33,919 bases of DNA from assembly GCA_964500605.1 (NCBI GenBank), contig CAZCOS010000016.1:1-33919 (forward strand). Direction: 5' to 3'. A model generated the notes under the pieces. That model was not told where the DNA came from. It did no database searches and worked only from the letters and a program-made list of their open reading frames with translations. The translations under genes were made by a program, and so were the position numbers. This document shows positions 8,307 to 17,035 of this stretch, one piece after another. Numbering within the stretch: position 1 is the stretch's first letter; each line of letters opens with the position of its first letter. This DNA comes from Sterolibacterium sp964500605 (GTDB lineage: Bacteria > Pseudomonadota > Gammaproteobacteria > Burkholderiales > Rhodocyclaceae).

Positions 8307-10496
8307 ATGAAAGCCCAAAGCATTTTGTCTCATTCCTCGTTCTCTCCGGTTTCCATGTCTGAAGCCGATCGAAGAACGCGATTGCTGGTCCGTTTGCTGG
8401 GGGTGGGTGGGGCCTATGGGGTTCCGCCTGAGACTAGCCGTGGTAGCGCGCTGGCCGGACAGGCCTTGCGTCTGGCGGATGCCGGTCGAGGGATCCGTCG
8501 TAACGGTCTTGAATGCACTTGGGATGATTTGCTGACCTTGCCCTCGCGTGGGGACAAGCATTCTGGTGACGTTGATTCCGGTAGCCATGAGACATCTCGT
8601 GAAGCCTCACTGCGTCTGCTCTGCCAGCGTCTTGAGCAGCGTATCCTTGCGCTGCATGACGAGCAGCGTGAATCTTCCGAGGCAACCCGTCTGCTACCCA
8701 TTATCCTGAGCGGTGACCATGCCGTGGCAGAAGGGGCTTGGCGAGGATTGGCGCAAACTTGCGATGCCTTGCCGGGGTTGCTATGGATTGACGCCCATCT
8801 CGATGCTCACACCTCCCTGAGTACGCCCAGTGGAAATCCACATGGCATGCCGTTGGCGGCTTTGCTAGGCTACATGCCTAACCCTTGGAATCAGTCCGAA
8901 CCGGTCATTGATGCCCAACGTACCTGCGTTTTCGGAGCCCGCAGCTTCGAGGGGGCAGAGTTGCAACACCTCCAGGCGCGGGGAGTGCGCATTTTTGGCA
9001 TGGAAGAGATTACTCGGCGCGGTCTGGCCGATGCCTTTGCCGAAGCCTTGGCAAGGGTCCGTCGTGATGGAAAGCCCTACGGGATTTCACTGGATCTCGA
9101 TGCGTTGGATCCCCAATTCGTGCGAGCCGTCAACACACCGGTTGCTTTCGGGCTTCGCGCGGATGAACTGGGTCATGCCTTGCGCGGTGTGGCGAATGAC
9201 CCGGCCTTCATCGGTTTTGAAGTCACGGAATACAACCCGCTCACCGATCAGGATAAACACACGGCCCTGATTGTCGAACACTTGCTGGAATCCCTGACTG
9301 CACCGGATGATGAAGCCTTGATGGCCCTAGAGGCCACCTATGGCGCGCACAATTACGCTTCCCTGCCGGTGGTATTGACCCGAGCAGAGGCTTGCTACGC
9401 TTGGGATGGAGCGGGGCGTCGCTATCTGGACATGATGTCGGCTTATTCTGCAACGAGTTTTGGGCACGCCCACCCTCGTATCCTGGCCGCGTTGACTTCT
9501 CAGGCACAACGGCTTGCTGTGACCTCCAGGGCCTATTACAGCGACCGCCTTCCCTTGTATTTGTCGCGGTTGTGCAAGTTTTTTGCTTACGAAGCCGCCT
9601 TGCCGGTCAATACGGGTTTGGAGGCGGTGGAAACTGCCCTCAAGGCTGCACGCAAATGGGGCCATGAAATCAAAGGCATCCCCTCCGACCAGGCGCAAAT
9701 CATTGCCTGTGAAGGTAATTTTCATGGTCGTTCGATCACCATTACCGGGCTTTCCACCGAAGCCCAGTATCGACGGGGTTTTGGCCCCTTCCCACCGGGA
9801 CTGGTTCATATTCCCTATGGGGACGCGGCGGCACTGGAGGCGGCCATCACGCCGCATACAGCCGCTTTTCTGGTCGAGCCCATTCAGGGTGAAGCAGGAA
9901 TCCGCATGCCGCCACCCGGTTATCTGCGAGCCTGTGCACAAATCTGTCGGCGTCACAATGTTCTGCTGATCTGCGACGAAGTTCAGACTGGCATGGCACG
10001 CACTGGCAAACTGCTGGCATCCTGGCATGAAGAGGTTCGTCCGGATGGCGTGATTCTTGGCAAGGCCCTGGGCGGAGGGGTACTGCCCGTCTCTGCTTTT
10101 CTGGCGGACTGGTCCATCATGAAAGTCTTTCGTCCTGGTGACCATGGCAGTACCTTCGGCGGCAATGCGCTGGCGGCGGCGGTGGCACTTGAAGCCTTGG
10201 AATTGCTTGAAGAACTGGATCTACCCAACCGTGCCGCCCAGTTGGGCGACTATATGTTGCAGGGGCTTCGCGCAATCGAAAGCCCGATGGTCCAGGAAAT
10301 TCGGGGGCGAGGACTCCTGCTGGGGATCGAACTCAAGCCGGAATACGATGCCCGCGAGGTCTGTCTTGCCTTGCTCAAACAGGGCGTCCTGAGCAAAGAT
10401 ACTCACCAGACTGTCATCCGATTGGCCCCACCCCTTATCATCGAACTGGCCCAGATTGACGAGGCACTGTCTGCACTTCGCAAGGTTTTGTGCTGA
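8307..10496 (+). CDS. Fused arginase / ornithine aminotransferase
   Basis: One 729-aa frame carries two complete enzymes. Residues about 20-325 are an arginase/ureohydrolase domain with all six Mn ligands visible: His138 (SGDHA), Asp162-His164-Asp166 (IDAHLD) and Asp263/Asp265 (SLDLDALDP). The substrate-side STPSGNPHG motif is also present. Residues about 330-729 are a class III PLP aminotransferase of ornithine-aminotransferase type, with TSFGHAHPR, EAVETALKAARKW, Asp557 in DEVQTG and PLP lysine Lys586 in ILGKALGGG. The expected path is arginine to ornithine plus urea, then ornithine plus 2-oxoglutarate to glutamate-5-semialdehyde plus glutamate. AAGGAG 6 nt upstream fixes the start. A 6-bp hairpin (AGGTGC/GCACCT, 8241-8263) lies in the leader. 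No stop or frameshift separates the domains. Confidence 0.92.
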   Translation: MKAQSILSHSSFSPVSMSEADRRTRLLVRLLGVGGAYGVPPETSRGSALAGQALRLADAGRGIRRNGLECTWDDLLTLPSRGDKHSGDVDSGSHETSREASLRLLCQRLEQRILALHDEQRESSEATRLLPIILSGDHAVAEGAWRGLAQTCDALPGLLWIDAHLDAHTSLSTPSGNPHGMPLAALLGYMPNPWNQSEPVIDAQRTCVFGARSFEGAELQHLQARGVRIFGMEEITRRGLADAFAEALARVRRDGKPYGISLDLDALDPQFVRAVNTPVAFGLRADELGHALRGVANDPAFIGFEVTEYNPLTDQDKHTALIVEHLLESLTAPDDEALMALEATYGAHNYASLPVVLTRAEACYAWDGAGRRYLDMMSAYSATSFGHAHPRILAALTSQAQRLAVTSRAYYSDRLPLYLSRLCKFFAYEAALPVNTGLEAVETALKAARKWGHEIKGIPSDQAQIIACEGNFHGRSITITGLSTEAQYRRGFGPFPPGLVHIPYGDAAALEAAITPHTAAFLVEPIQGEAGIRMPPPGYLRACAQICRRHNVLLICDEVQTGMARTGKLLASWHEEVRPDGVILGKALGGGVLPVSAFLADWSIMKVFRPGDHGSTFGGNALAAAVALEALELLEELDLPNRAAQLGDYMLQGLRAIESPMVQEIRGRGLLLGIELKPEYDAREVCLALLKQGVLSKDTHQTVIRLAPPLIIELAQIDEALSALRKVLC

Positions 10497-10526
10497 GAGG
10501 CTGAACAGGAAAAGCGGGATTTTTTA

Positions 10527-10555
10527 TTGTCGCAAAGCACGCTCGCCGGTATCAT
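10527..10555 (+). promoter_or_regulatory. Candidate sigma-70 promoter for tRNA-Leu
   Basis: TTGTCG (10527-10532), a 17-nt spacer and TATCAT (10550-10555) end 30 nt before the mature tRNA. A GC-rich discriminator follows, as is typical of stable RNA promoters. Confidence 0.55.
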
Positions 10556-10585
10556 GCGCTGCTCGCTGACCGCAGTCTAGGTTCT

Positions 10586-10670
10586 GCGCGGGTGATGAAA
10601 TTGGTAGACATAGCAGACTTAAAATCTGCCGGCTTCGGCCGTACGGGTTCGATTCCCGTCCCGCGCACCA
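10586..10670 (+). tRNA. tRNA-Leu (anticodon UAA)
   Basis: The 85-nt sequence folds as a class II tRNA. The acceptor stem is GCGCGGG with CCCGCGC, the D-arm contains GGTAGAC, and the anticodon stem GCAGA/TCTGC encloses loop CTTAAAA with anticodon TAA at 10620-10622. A variable arm (GCCGGCTTCGGCC region), the T-arm with GGTTCGATTCC, and an encoded 3' CCA follow. It reads UUA and possibly UUG leucine codons. The gene stands alone; no intrinsic terminator is evident after it. Confidence 0.96.
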
Positions 10671-10851
10671 AAGTACTATCGCACCATCGTACTATCAGCC
10701 ATAGCACGACGTTATTTCAGCATGGTCTCATTGCAATACCCGGTGCCTCGAAATATCCGGAGCGACATGTTGCTTGTTGTTTGAACAGTACCAATCTTCG
10801 ACACGTCTTGTCTGGGCCCTTCAAAGCAACGGGGTCACCGGCTGGAGCAAG

Positions 10852-10877
10852 AAAGATAACCGCAACAAAGATAACCG
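10852..10877 (+). repeat. 11-bp direct repeat before the ABC exporter
   Basis: AAAGATAACCG occurs at 10852-10862 and 10867-10877, a 15-bp period, ending 12 nt before the ABC exporter start. It spans the place where a Shine-Dalgarno would be expected. Function is unknown. Confidence 0.5.
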
Positions 10878-10889
10878 GAACATACACAA

Positions 10890-12521
10890 ATGAACCTTGT
10901 TGCCTACCTTTATCGACAATCCGGGGCCTGGTTGCTGGTTTCAGCCCTGGCAGGTCTTGTCAGCGGACTCAGTGGTGCGGCATTGGTCGGTGTCATTGGT
11001 CGAGGCATCAATGCGGATCCCGCCAGCCTGGGCACCTTGGCTGTCATTTTTTTCTCCCTGGCCCTGCTGCATTTGGTGTCAAAATCCGGCTCTGAAATCA
11101 TTCTGCTCCGACTGACCCAGGCCGCCATTTGTGATTTGCGGATTCGTTTGAGCCGCAAACTCTTGGCAGCTCCACAGTCACGCCTGCAAAAAACGGGCAA
11201 ATCCGGGCTGCTGGTCATTCTCACCAAGGATGTGGACACCTTCACCCATGCCTTTGTCAGCCTGCCTGTTGCCTTCGGCAATCTCATCATCGTTGTAACT
11301 TGTTTTGCCTACATGGCGTGGCTGTCGTTGCCGCTGTTCCTGATCCTTCTGGCTAGCCTGATACTGGGCGTGGGGCTCTTTTATCTTATCGAACGGCGTC
11401 CCCTCAAGCTCATGGCTAAGGTGCGGGACCAGATGGACCGGCTCTACGAACATTTTCGTGATCTGATCGAAGGCAGCCGAGAGTTGCAGCTCAATACCCG
11501 GCGTGGAGAGAGCTTCCTGAACAAAGTGCTGGCGGTCGAGGCCATGACTTTCCGGAAGACGGTCATCGGCAGCATGATGGGCTACTCCTTTGCCGTTAAT
11601 CTGGGAGCCATTCTCTTCTTTGTCGTGATTGGGATCATGCTTTTTCTGGCCCCCCACTGGACCAATACGACACGAGAATTACTCGCAACAGTGACCCTGA
11701 CTTTGTTGTATCTGATGCGTCCCATCAGTGAGCTGGTCATTTCCATGCCCATCGTCCGTAACGCCGGGATTGCCTTTGATCGCATCAAGCAGCTCGATCA
11801 GGACTTGGGTGAAGCAGAGTCAGCAGCATCAAATATCGCTGCGGATTCTGGAAGATCCCTGTCCGTAAAAGGCCAATGGAGGCTTGAGCTTCAGGGTATC
11901 CGCCACCACTACCCCAGCAGCAGTGACGACAGCCAGTTCGTGCTTGGGCCACTGGATTTGAGCCTCGAACAGGGCGAAATTCTCTACATCGTGGGCGGTA
12001 ACGGCAGCGGAAAAACGACGCTGGCCATGCTGCTGCTCGGGCTTTACCGACCCGACGAAGGCCGCATCCTGCTTAATGGTACGGAAATCACCGAAGCCAA
12101 TATCGACGCTTACCGTCAAAATTTCTCGGCGGTCTTTGCCGATTTTCATCTTTTTGAACACTTGCCCGATCCGGATGCCGCCGACATCGGCGAACGCGCG
12201 CGGCACTACCTCGAAGTGCTAGGCATGTCGCACAAGGTCAAGGTCGAAAACGGCAAATTCACCACGCTCAACCTTTCAACCGGCCAGCGCAAACGGCTGG
12301 CCCTCGTTTCCGCCTATCTTGAAGATCGCCCGATTTACCTCTTTGACGAATGGGCGGCAGACCAGGACCCGGTTTTCAAACGCGTCTTTTATACCGAACT
12401 CTTGCCGGAGCTGAAATCACGCGGCAAGACCGTCATCGTCATCACCCACGATGACGCATATTTTTCCTACGCCGACCGCATCCTGAAGTTGCAGGATGGA
12501 AATAAGGCCAGCAAGGCCTGA
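10890..12521 (+). CDS. YojI/PvdE/SyrD-type ABC exporter, fused permease and ATPase
   Basis: This inner-membrane exporter belongs to the cyclic-peptide/siderophore-peptide group. The 543-aa length and the LFDEWAADQDP and THDDAYFSYADRIL stretches resemble E. coli YojI and PvdE. Residues about 1-310 form a six-helix membrane domain. The ATPase domain follows, with Walker A GGNGSGKTT near residue 368, a signature near 460 that reads LSTGQ rather than LSGGQ, Walker B IYLFDE ending near 487 and an H-loop ITHDD. No peptide synthetase, precursor peptide or siderophore gene is adjacent, so the substrate cannot be named; peptide or drug efflux is possible. The Shine-Dalgarno is weak. It follows tRNA-Leu by 219 bp. 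Confidence 0.85.
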   Translation: MNLVAYLYRQSGAWLLVSALAGLVSGLSGAALVGVIGRGINADPASLGTLAVIFFSLALLHLVSKSGSEIILLRLTQAAICDLRIRLSRKLLAAPQSRLQKTGKSGLLVILTKDVDTFTHAFVSLPVAFGNLIIVVTCFAYMAWLSLPLFLILLASLILGVGLFYLIERRPLKLMAKVRDQMDRLYEHFRDLIEGSRELQLNTRRGESFLNKVLAVEAMTFRKTVIGSMMGYSFAVNLGAILFFVVIGIMLFLAPHWTNTTRELLATVTLTLLYLMRPISELVISMPIVRNAGIAFDRIKQLDQDLGEAESAASNIAADSGRSLSVKGQWRLELQGIRHHYPSSSDDSQFVLGPLDLSLEQGEILYIVGGNGSGKTTLAMLLLGLYRPDEGRILLNGTEITEANIDAYRQNFSAVFADFHLFEHLPDPDAADIGERARHYLEVLGMSHKVKVENGKFTTLNLSTGQRKRLALVSAYLEDRPIYLFDEWAADQDPVFKRVFYTELLPELKSRGKTVIVITHDDAYFSYADRILKLQDGNKASKA

Positions 12522-12559
12522 ATTGGCTGTTTTGTACAGATTGTCAGTCACTGAACAAC

Positions 12560-12580
12560 GGGCAGCTGTAAAGTCTGCCC
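12560..12580. terminator. Hairpin between convergent exporter and kdpE genes
   Basis: GGGCAG (12560-12565) pairs with CTGCCC (12575-12580) around a 9-nt loop. An alternative overlapping pairing CTGTAA(A)G with CTTACAG is possible. No T-run is present on either strand, so a role as a bidirectional terminator for the exporter (ends 12521) and kdpE (ends 12615) is tentative. Confidence 0.3.
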
Positions 12581-12614
12581 TTACAGGCGGTGGTTCATGC
12601 ATCATCGCGCCGAA

Positions 12615-13322
12615 TCAATAGAGATTCCTTGTGGGGGTTTCAGTAAAGCGGTAACCGATCCCGGTTTCGGTTAGTAAATGAATAGGGCGTGTGGAATCCC
12701 GTTCAATTTTTTTGCGTAAATTGGCCATGTGCACCCGCACATAATGCGTGTCACTGGCATGCCCGGGCCCCCAGACGGCCAGTAGCAATTGCTTGTGGGT
12801 CAGCACTTTTTCCGGATTGCTCACCAGGTAACACAGTAGCCGGTATTCGATCGGTGTCAGGTGCAGCGTTTCTTCGTTGCGCGTCACCATGCGCCTGGCT
12901 GTATCAATGATGACGTCGCCAAAGCGAATGAGTGGCTCACGATCCTTGGTCTGCGCTTGCTGACGGCGTAACTGGGCGCGCACGCGTGCCAGTAGCTCTC
13001 CGGCACCAAACGGTTTTACCAGGTAGTCATCGGCACCGGCATCGAGTGCGGTGATTTTTTCGCTCTCGGCACTGCGTGCCGAAAGAACGATGATGGGCAG
13101 ACCCGACCAGCTCCGGAGTTCCCGGATCAGCTCGACGCCGTCACCATCGGGTAAACCCAGATCCAGCACCAGAATATCCGGGCGACGCGTCCCGGCCTCG
13201 ATCAGACCACGCTGCAGATTACTGGCTTCAAACACCTCGTAGCCCTCGGACTGCAGGGTCAGGCGTACAAAGCGACGGATGTTGTCTTCATCCTCGACGA
13301 TCAGGACGCGGATTTCATTCAT
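12615..13322 (-). CDS. kdpE: KdpE, response regulator of the potassium ATPase operon
   Basis: KdpE is an OmpR/PhoB-family regulator phosphorylated by KdpD that activates kdp transcription under K+ limitation. The 235-aa protein has a receiver domain with acidic pocket VEDED (residues 9-13), phospho-acceptor Asp54 in LVLDLGLPDGDG, and Lys in YLVKPFGAGELLARV. A winged-helix DNA-binding domain follows (LTPIEYRLLCYLVSNPEKVLTHKQLL, then HYVRVHMANLRKKIE). The start at 13322 (MNEIRVLIVED) is chosen over an in-frame upstream Met because it fits the family. It overlaps the kdpD stop by 8 nt, so the two are translationally coupled. Confidence 0.95.
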   Translation of the reverse strand: MNEIRVLIVEDEDNIRRFVRLTLQSEGYEVFEASNLQRGLIEAGTRRPDILVLDLGLPDGDGVELIRELRSWSGLPIIVLSARSAESEKITALDAGADDYLVKPFGAGELLARVRAQLRRQQAQTKDREPLIRFGDVIIDTARRMVTRNEETLHLTPIEYRLLCYLVSNPEKVLTHKQLLLAVWGPGHASDTHYVRVHMANLRKKIERDSTRPIHLLTETGIGYRFTETPTRNLY

Positions 13323-16071
13323 GTGTGTGCTCCTGCTCCAGATCGGCACCGGCCTGACTGCCATCTTCGGCAGGTGGGTTGCCGCGTGGCAATTCTATGA
13401 TGATGCGCGCGCCACAAATCTGCCCATCATTTTGGATGTTTTCACCACGGATGCTGCCGCCATGCGCCTGAACGATGGCGCGACAAATCGCCAGTCCCAG
13501 GCCGACACCGGCTGTAGCGGCCTCCATCCGGCCGCGCTCGAATTTTTCAAACACCCGTGCTTCATTCCCAGGCGGCAGCCCCGGCCCATCATCCTCGATC
13601 ATCAAGCGCACCTGGCTCTCCAGCAACTGGGCACGGATTGTCAGCCTAGCCTGCGGCGGCGTGTATTTGGCTGCATTTTCCAGGAGATTGACCAGCATGC
13701 GCTCCATCAGGCTGGCATCGAGAAACAGCAGCGGCAAATCATGCGGCAGGGCCACTTCAACCGAGCGTTCGCCTAGCAGCGTGCTGCACAGCGTCAGCGC
13801 ACTACCGATCACTTCTTCCAGCGGTAGCCAGGCACGTCGCAACTGGACCGAGCCCGATTCCAGACGCGCCATGTCCAGAAGATTGCCCACCTGCGCATTC
13901 ATGCGCCGGGCCGACTCCTGAATGACACCGACGATCGCGGCTTGTTCTTCCGGCAAGGATGGATGGGCTGCCGCCAGCGTGTCGGCCAACCCCACCAGGG
14001 CCGCCAGCGGGGTGCGTAAATCATGTGAAATGGCCGCCAGCAGTGCGTTGCGAAGACGTTCCGTTTCCATCTGCAAGCTGCTGTCCTGGGCTACCTGAAT
14101 GTAATGAATGCGCTCGATGGAAATGGCCAGTAGGGAGGCGCAGGTTTCCATCAGCTGCAACTGTTCTGGTGAGAGACTTGGAGTCTGGGTCAGTTGTACG
14201 GCCAGCACGCCACGTAGACGCATCGGTCCCTTGAGCGGCAACATCAGGCAATCGCTGGCCGGCAGGGTGTTGGTGCCACGACCTGCCATTTCGCCACGTT
14301 CGTAGCACCACTGCGCTACGGCCAGATCGACATTGGCCGCGGTAGCACTAGGCAGCAGCATCAGCCTGTTGTCATCATCAGCGACTAGCAAGGCGGATTT
14401 AGAAAAGAATTCTGCACTCAGGAAACGGGCGGCAATCTCCGCCACCTGTTCCAGCATCAGGGCCGCCGATAAATCGCGTGACATCTGATAAAGCCCGCGC
14501 ACCCGGCGTTCGCGCTCGGCGGCGGCGTGTGCCTGGGCGCGTGTGCCGGCAGTGAGTTGCCCAATGACCAGCGCGACCAGCAGCATGACCACGAAAGTGA
14601 TCAGGTACTGGGCGTCGCTGACGTTGAATGACCAGATGGGAGGCACGAAAAAGAAATCGAACAGACCAACCCCCAGAAAGGCCGCCAGAATGGCCGGTTT
14701 GCGGCCATAGCGCAGGGCCAGCATGACCACAGCCAGCAGGAACAGCATGACGATATTGGTCAGCTCTAGCAGTTCGCGCAAGGGCAGGGCCAATAGGGTC
14801 ACCAGGGCACACAGGGCCGTCGCCGCGCCATAACCGAGCCACTGATTCGCAGAAGGTCGCTCGATTGCCGACAAGCGGTTCCGATCCAAGCGTTCCGTGC
14901 TGGGGAGAGGGACTTGAAGAATGTCCATCTCCGGCGTTTGCGTTGACAGATGCTCCATCAAGGAAGGACGCCAAAGCCTTCTTCTGCCACGCCAGCCAAC
15001 GACCAGTCGCGATAGATTGTGCTCGCGTGCATAACGGGTGATGGTTTGTACTACACTGCCCCCGCTGGGCGTGGCGATGCTGGCTCCAAGCTCCTTGGCT
15101 AATTTCAGGGCGCGTAACGCCTGCTCACGTGCCGGTTCGCTGACCCGCTGCTGGGCAGGCACGTCAACGAATACGGCGTGCCAGGGCAGATTGGTTTGGG
15201 CCGCCAGGCGTGCGGCACTGCGTACCAGTATTTCACCGCCTGGCCCCGGACCCACACAAGCCAGAATAGCGTCGCGCGTCGACCACAGCGGCTGGCTGGC
15301 CGGGCCGCCAGCATGGCTGCGTCGCCACAACTGCATCTGGGTATCGACCCGATCGGCGGCACGCCGCAAGGCCAGCTCGCGCAAGGCGATCAGATTGCCC
15401 TTGCGAAAAAAATTGGCCGCAGCATGTTTGGCCTGTTCTGGTACATAAACCTTGCCTGCCGCCAGGCGCAGCAGCAGCTCATCGGGGGGGAGATCGACCA
15501 CCACCACCTCATCGGCACGATCGAATAAGGTGTCGGGCACGGTTTCCCATACCCGGATGCCGGTGATGCCGCCGACAATATCATTCAGGCTTTCGAGGTG
15601 CTGCACGTTCATCGTGCTCCACACATCGATGCCCGCAGCCAACAGCTCCTCCACATCCTGCCAACGCTTGGGGTGACGCGAACCTGGAGCATTGCTATGG
15701 GCCAGCTCATCGAGCAGCACCAGCGGATTTTTTTCCGTGCCTGTTTGAGCCTGACCAAAAGCCAATGCGGCCTCGAGGTCAAATTCTTGTAGCAGACGGC
15801 CACGATGGGCCACCTTTTTAAGAGGTAGCAGGGGCAAGCCTTCCACCAGTGCGGTGGTTTCACTACGCCCATGCGTTTCCACCAGACCAACTACCAGCGA
15901 CACACCCTCCGCTTGCGCCGTGCGGGCCGCAGAGAGCATGGCGCAGGTTTTACCCACGCCAGCTGAAGTACCGAAAAAGATTTTCAGCCGCCCGCGTCGG
16001 GCTTGAGCCTCCTCCTGCTGTACTTGTTTCAGCAAGGTCTCCGGATCTGGGCGGCTGTCATCGGTCATCAT
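13315..16071 (-). CDS. kdpD: KdpD, osmosensitive K+-channel sensor histidine kinase
   Basis: KdpD is the membrane sensor kinase for low potassium or turgor. The 918-aa protein has the full domain series. The N-terminal KdpD domain carries Walker-A-like GTSAGVGKT near residue 34 and LDELAHSNAPGSRHPKRWQDVEELL. A universal-stress-like domain follows, then four hydrophobic segments (DUF4118 region, about residues 410-510, including TALCALVTLLALPL). A GAF-like region leads to the kinase core, with phospho-acceptor His683 in AISHDLRTPLAAL and ATPase motifs NLLENAAKYTPP, DDGPGLPPGNE and GVGLGLAICRAIVQAHGG. It starts at one of two adjacent Met codons. It lies between the porin gene and kdpE in one operon. 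Confidence 0.96.
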   Translation of the reverse strand: MMTDDSRPDPETLLKQVQQEEAQARRGRLKIFFGTSAGVGKTCAMLSAARTAQAEGVSLVVGLVETHGRSETTALVEGLPLLPLKKVAHRGRLLQEFDLEAALAFGQAQTGTEKNPLVLLDELAHSNAPGSRHPKRWQDVEELLAAGIDVWSTMNVQHLESLNDIVGGITGIRVWETVPDTLFDRADEVVVVDLPPDELLLRLAAGKVYVPEQAKHAAANFFRKGNLIALRELALRRAADRVDTQMQLWRRSHAGGPASQPLWSTRDAILACVGPGPGGEILVRSAARLAAQTNLPWHAVFVDVPAQQRVSEPAREQALRALKLAKELGASIATPSGGSVVQTITRYAREHNLSRLVVGWRGRRRLWRPSLMEHLSTQTPEMDILQVPLPSTERLDRNRLSAIERPSANQWLGYGAATALCALVTLLALPLRELLELTNIVMLFLLAVVMLALRYGRKPAILAAFLGVGLFDFFFVPPIWSFNVSDAQYLITFVVMLLVALVIGQLTAGTRAQAHAAAERERRVRGLYQMSRDLSAALMLEQVAEIAARFLSAEFFSKSALLVADDDNRLMLLPSATAANVDLAVAQWCYERGEMAGRGTNTLPASDCLMLPLKGPMRLRGVLAVQLTQTPSLSPEQLQLMETCASLLAISIERIHYIQVAQDSSLQMETERLRNALLAAISHDLRTPLAALVGLADTLAAAHPSLPEEQAAIVGVIQESARRMNAQVGNLLDMARLESGSVQLRRAWLPLEEVIGSALTLCSTLLGERSVEVALPHDLPLLFLDASLMERMLVNLLENAAKYTPPQARLTIRAQLLESQVRLMIEDDGPGLPPGNEARVFEKFERGRMEAATAGVGLGLAICRAIVQAHGGSIRGENIQNDGQICGARIIIELPRGNPPAEDGSQAGADLEQEHTHE

Positions 16072-16111
16072 GGTGAGCTGAGGGAAAAATGATGCGGCAT
16101 GATGCAGGAAA

Positions 16112-17002
16112 TCAGAAGGTCTTACCTACCTGCAACAGAAAAGTGTTGCGATTAAGTGCGCGTGTCGCGCCATCGCTGGCGGACAGTCCGCCACTGGGTG
16201 GGCGATAGAAGCGATCATTGCTGGCACCGGCCATGCCCAGGGAAGCATTCCAGCCATCGCTAAAGGTCTTGCTCAAGCTCAGACGCCAATCGGTATAACT
16301 GGGGTCATGGCCTGCCACATCGGCGTTGATGTCGGTATAACCAGCATGCATAATCAGATTGAGCCCTTCAGTCAAGAGGGGTACGGTGACCGTCAGGTCA
16401 TGATAAAGGGTACCTCGGGTGCGTTTGCTGTAGCCCGTCTTGGAGTTGGCTCCGAAATAATCCGTGGCGGAGAACGAGAGCTTGTAGGACAACCAGTGCC
16501 AGCTCAATCCGGCATTGGCTTCCAGTGTGTCATAACCTTGGTCGGCCAGTGGGCCACCACAGGGTGCGGCAAATGCCGCCGATGGGCAGTGGGCATGTTG
16601 CAAATTGGCACCAGGATACAGATAGCCATATAGTCCGACCGTATAGCTCCATTCGGCATCGATCTTGCCGTTGTAGCCGCCATATACATCCAGTTCGAGA
16701 TTTCCTCCTGGGTAGGATCGCTGGCTTACATTGGACAACCAGGTTCCTGCGTACCAGCCATCGGCATGGTTCCAGTCAATCCCACCTTGTAGTGCGGGAT
16801 GCCCCCAGGTCTGGTCGATACCGCGAAAGCGATATTCATTGACCAGGTTGAGATTGCCTGACCAGCTGTAGGGCGCACTCCCGGTGGGCGCAAGCGCCGC
16901 CGTAGCTTGCTCGGTTGGCGCGGTTTGTGCCTGTGCCAGTGGTGACATGCTGAACAGGGCTGCACTGCAGGACAACATTAAAACGGTGTGGCGTAGGATC
17001 AT
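16112..17002 (-). CDS. TorF-family putative outer-membrane porin in the kdp operon
   Basis: The 296-aa protein has a clear signal peptide (MILRHTVLMLSCSAALFSMSPLAQAQ, cleaved near residue 26). Its mature part is rich in alternating aromatic beta-strands and ends in Phe (LLQVGKTF), typical of an outer-membrane barrel. The NEYRFRGIDQTWGHPALQGGIDW region is the hallmark of the TorF/TIGR02001 putative porin family. The gene lies 33 bp after kdpB and 40 bp before kdpD, so it is transcribed with the potassium pump; TorF genes in betaproteobacterial kdp operons are known. A role in passing K+ or another solute across the outer membrane is inference. GGAG upstream supports the start. Confidence 0.85.
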   Translation of the reverse strand: MILRHTVLMLSCSAALFSMSPLAQAQTAPTEQATAALAPTGSAPYSWSGNLNLVNEYRFRGIDQTWGHPALQGGIDWNHADGWYAGTWLSNVSQRSYPGGNLELDVYGGYNGKIDAEWSYTVGLYGYLYPGANLQHAHCPSAAFAAPCGGPLADQGYDTLEANAGLSWHWLSYKLSFSATDYFGANSKTGYSKRTRGTLYHDLTVTVPLLTEGLNLIMHAGYTDINADVAGHDPSYTDWRLSLSKTFSDGWNASLGMAGASNDRFYRPPSGGLSASDGATRALNRNTFLLQVGKTF

Positions 17003-17035
17003 TTTCGTTCTCCATTAAATGTACGGTTGTAGGGC

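Noticed and set aside
10586..12614. Genomic island inserted at tRNA-Leu
   Set aside because: No integrase and no direct repeat of the tRNA 3' end were found downstream, and the exporter has composition like its neighbours.
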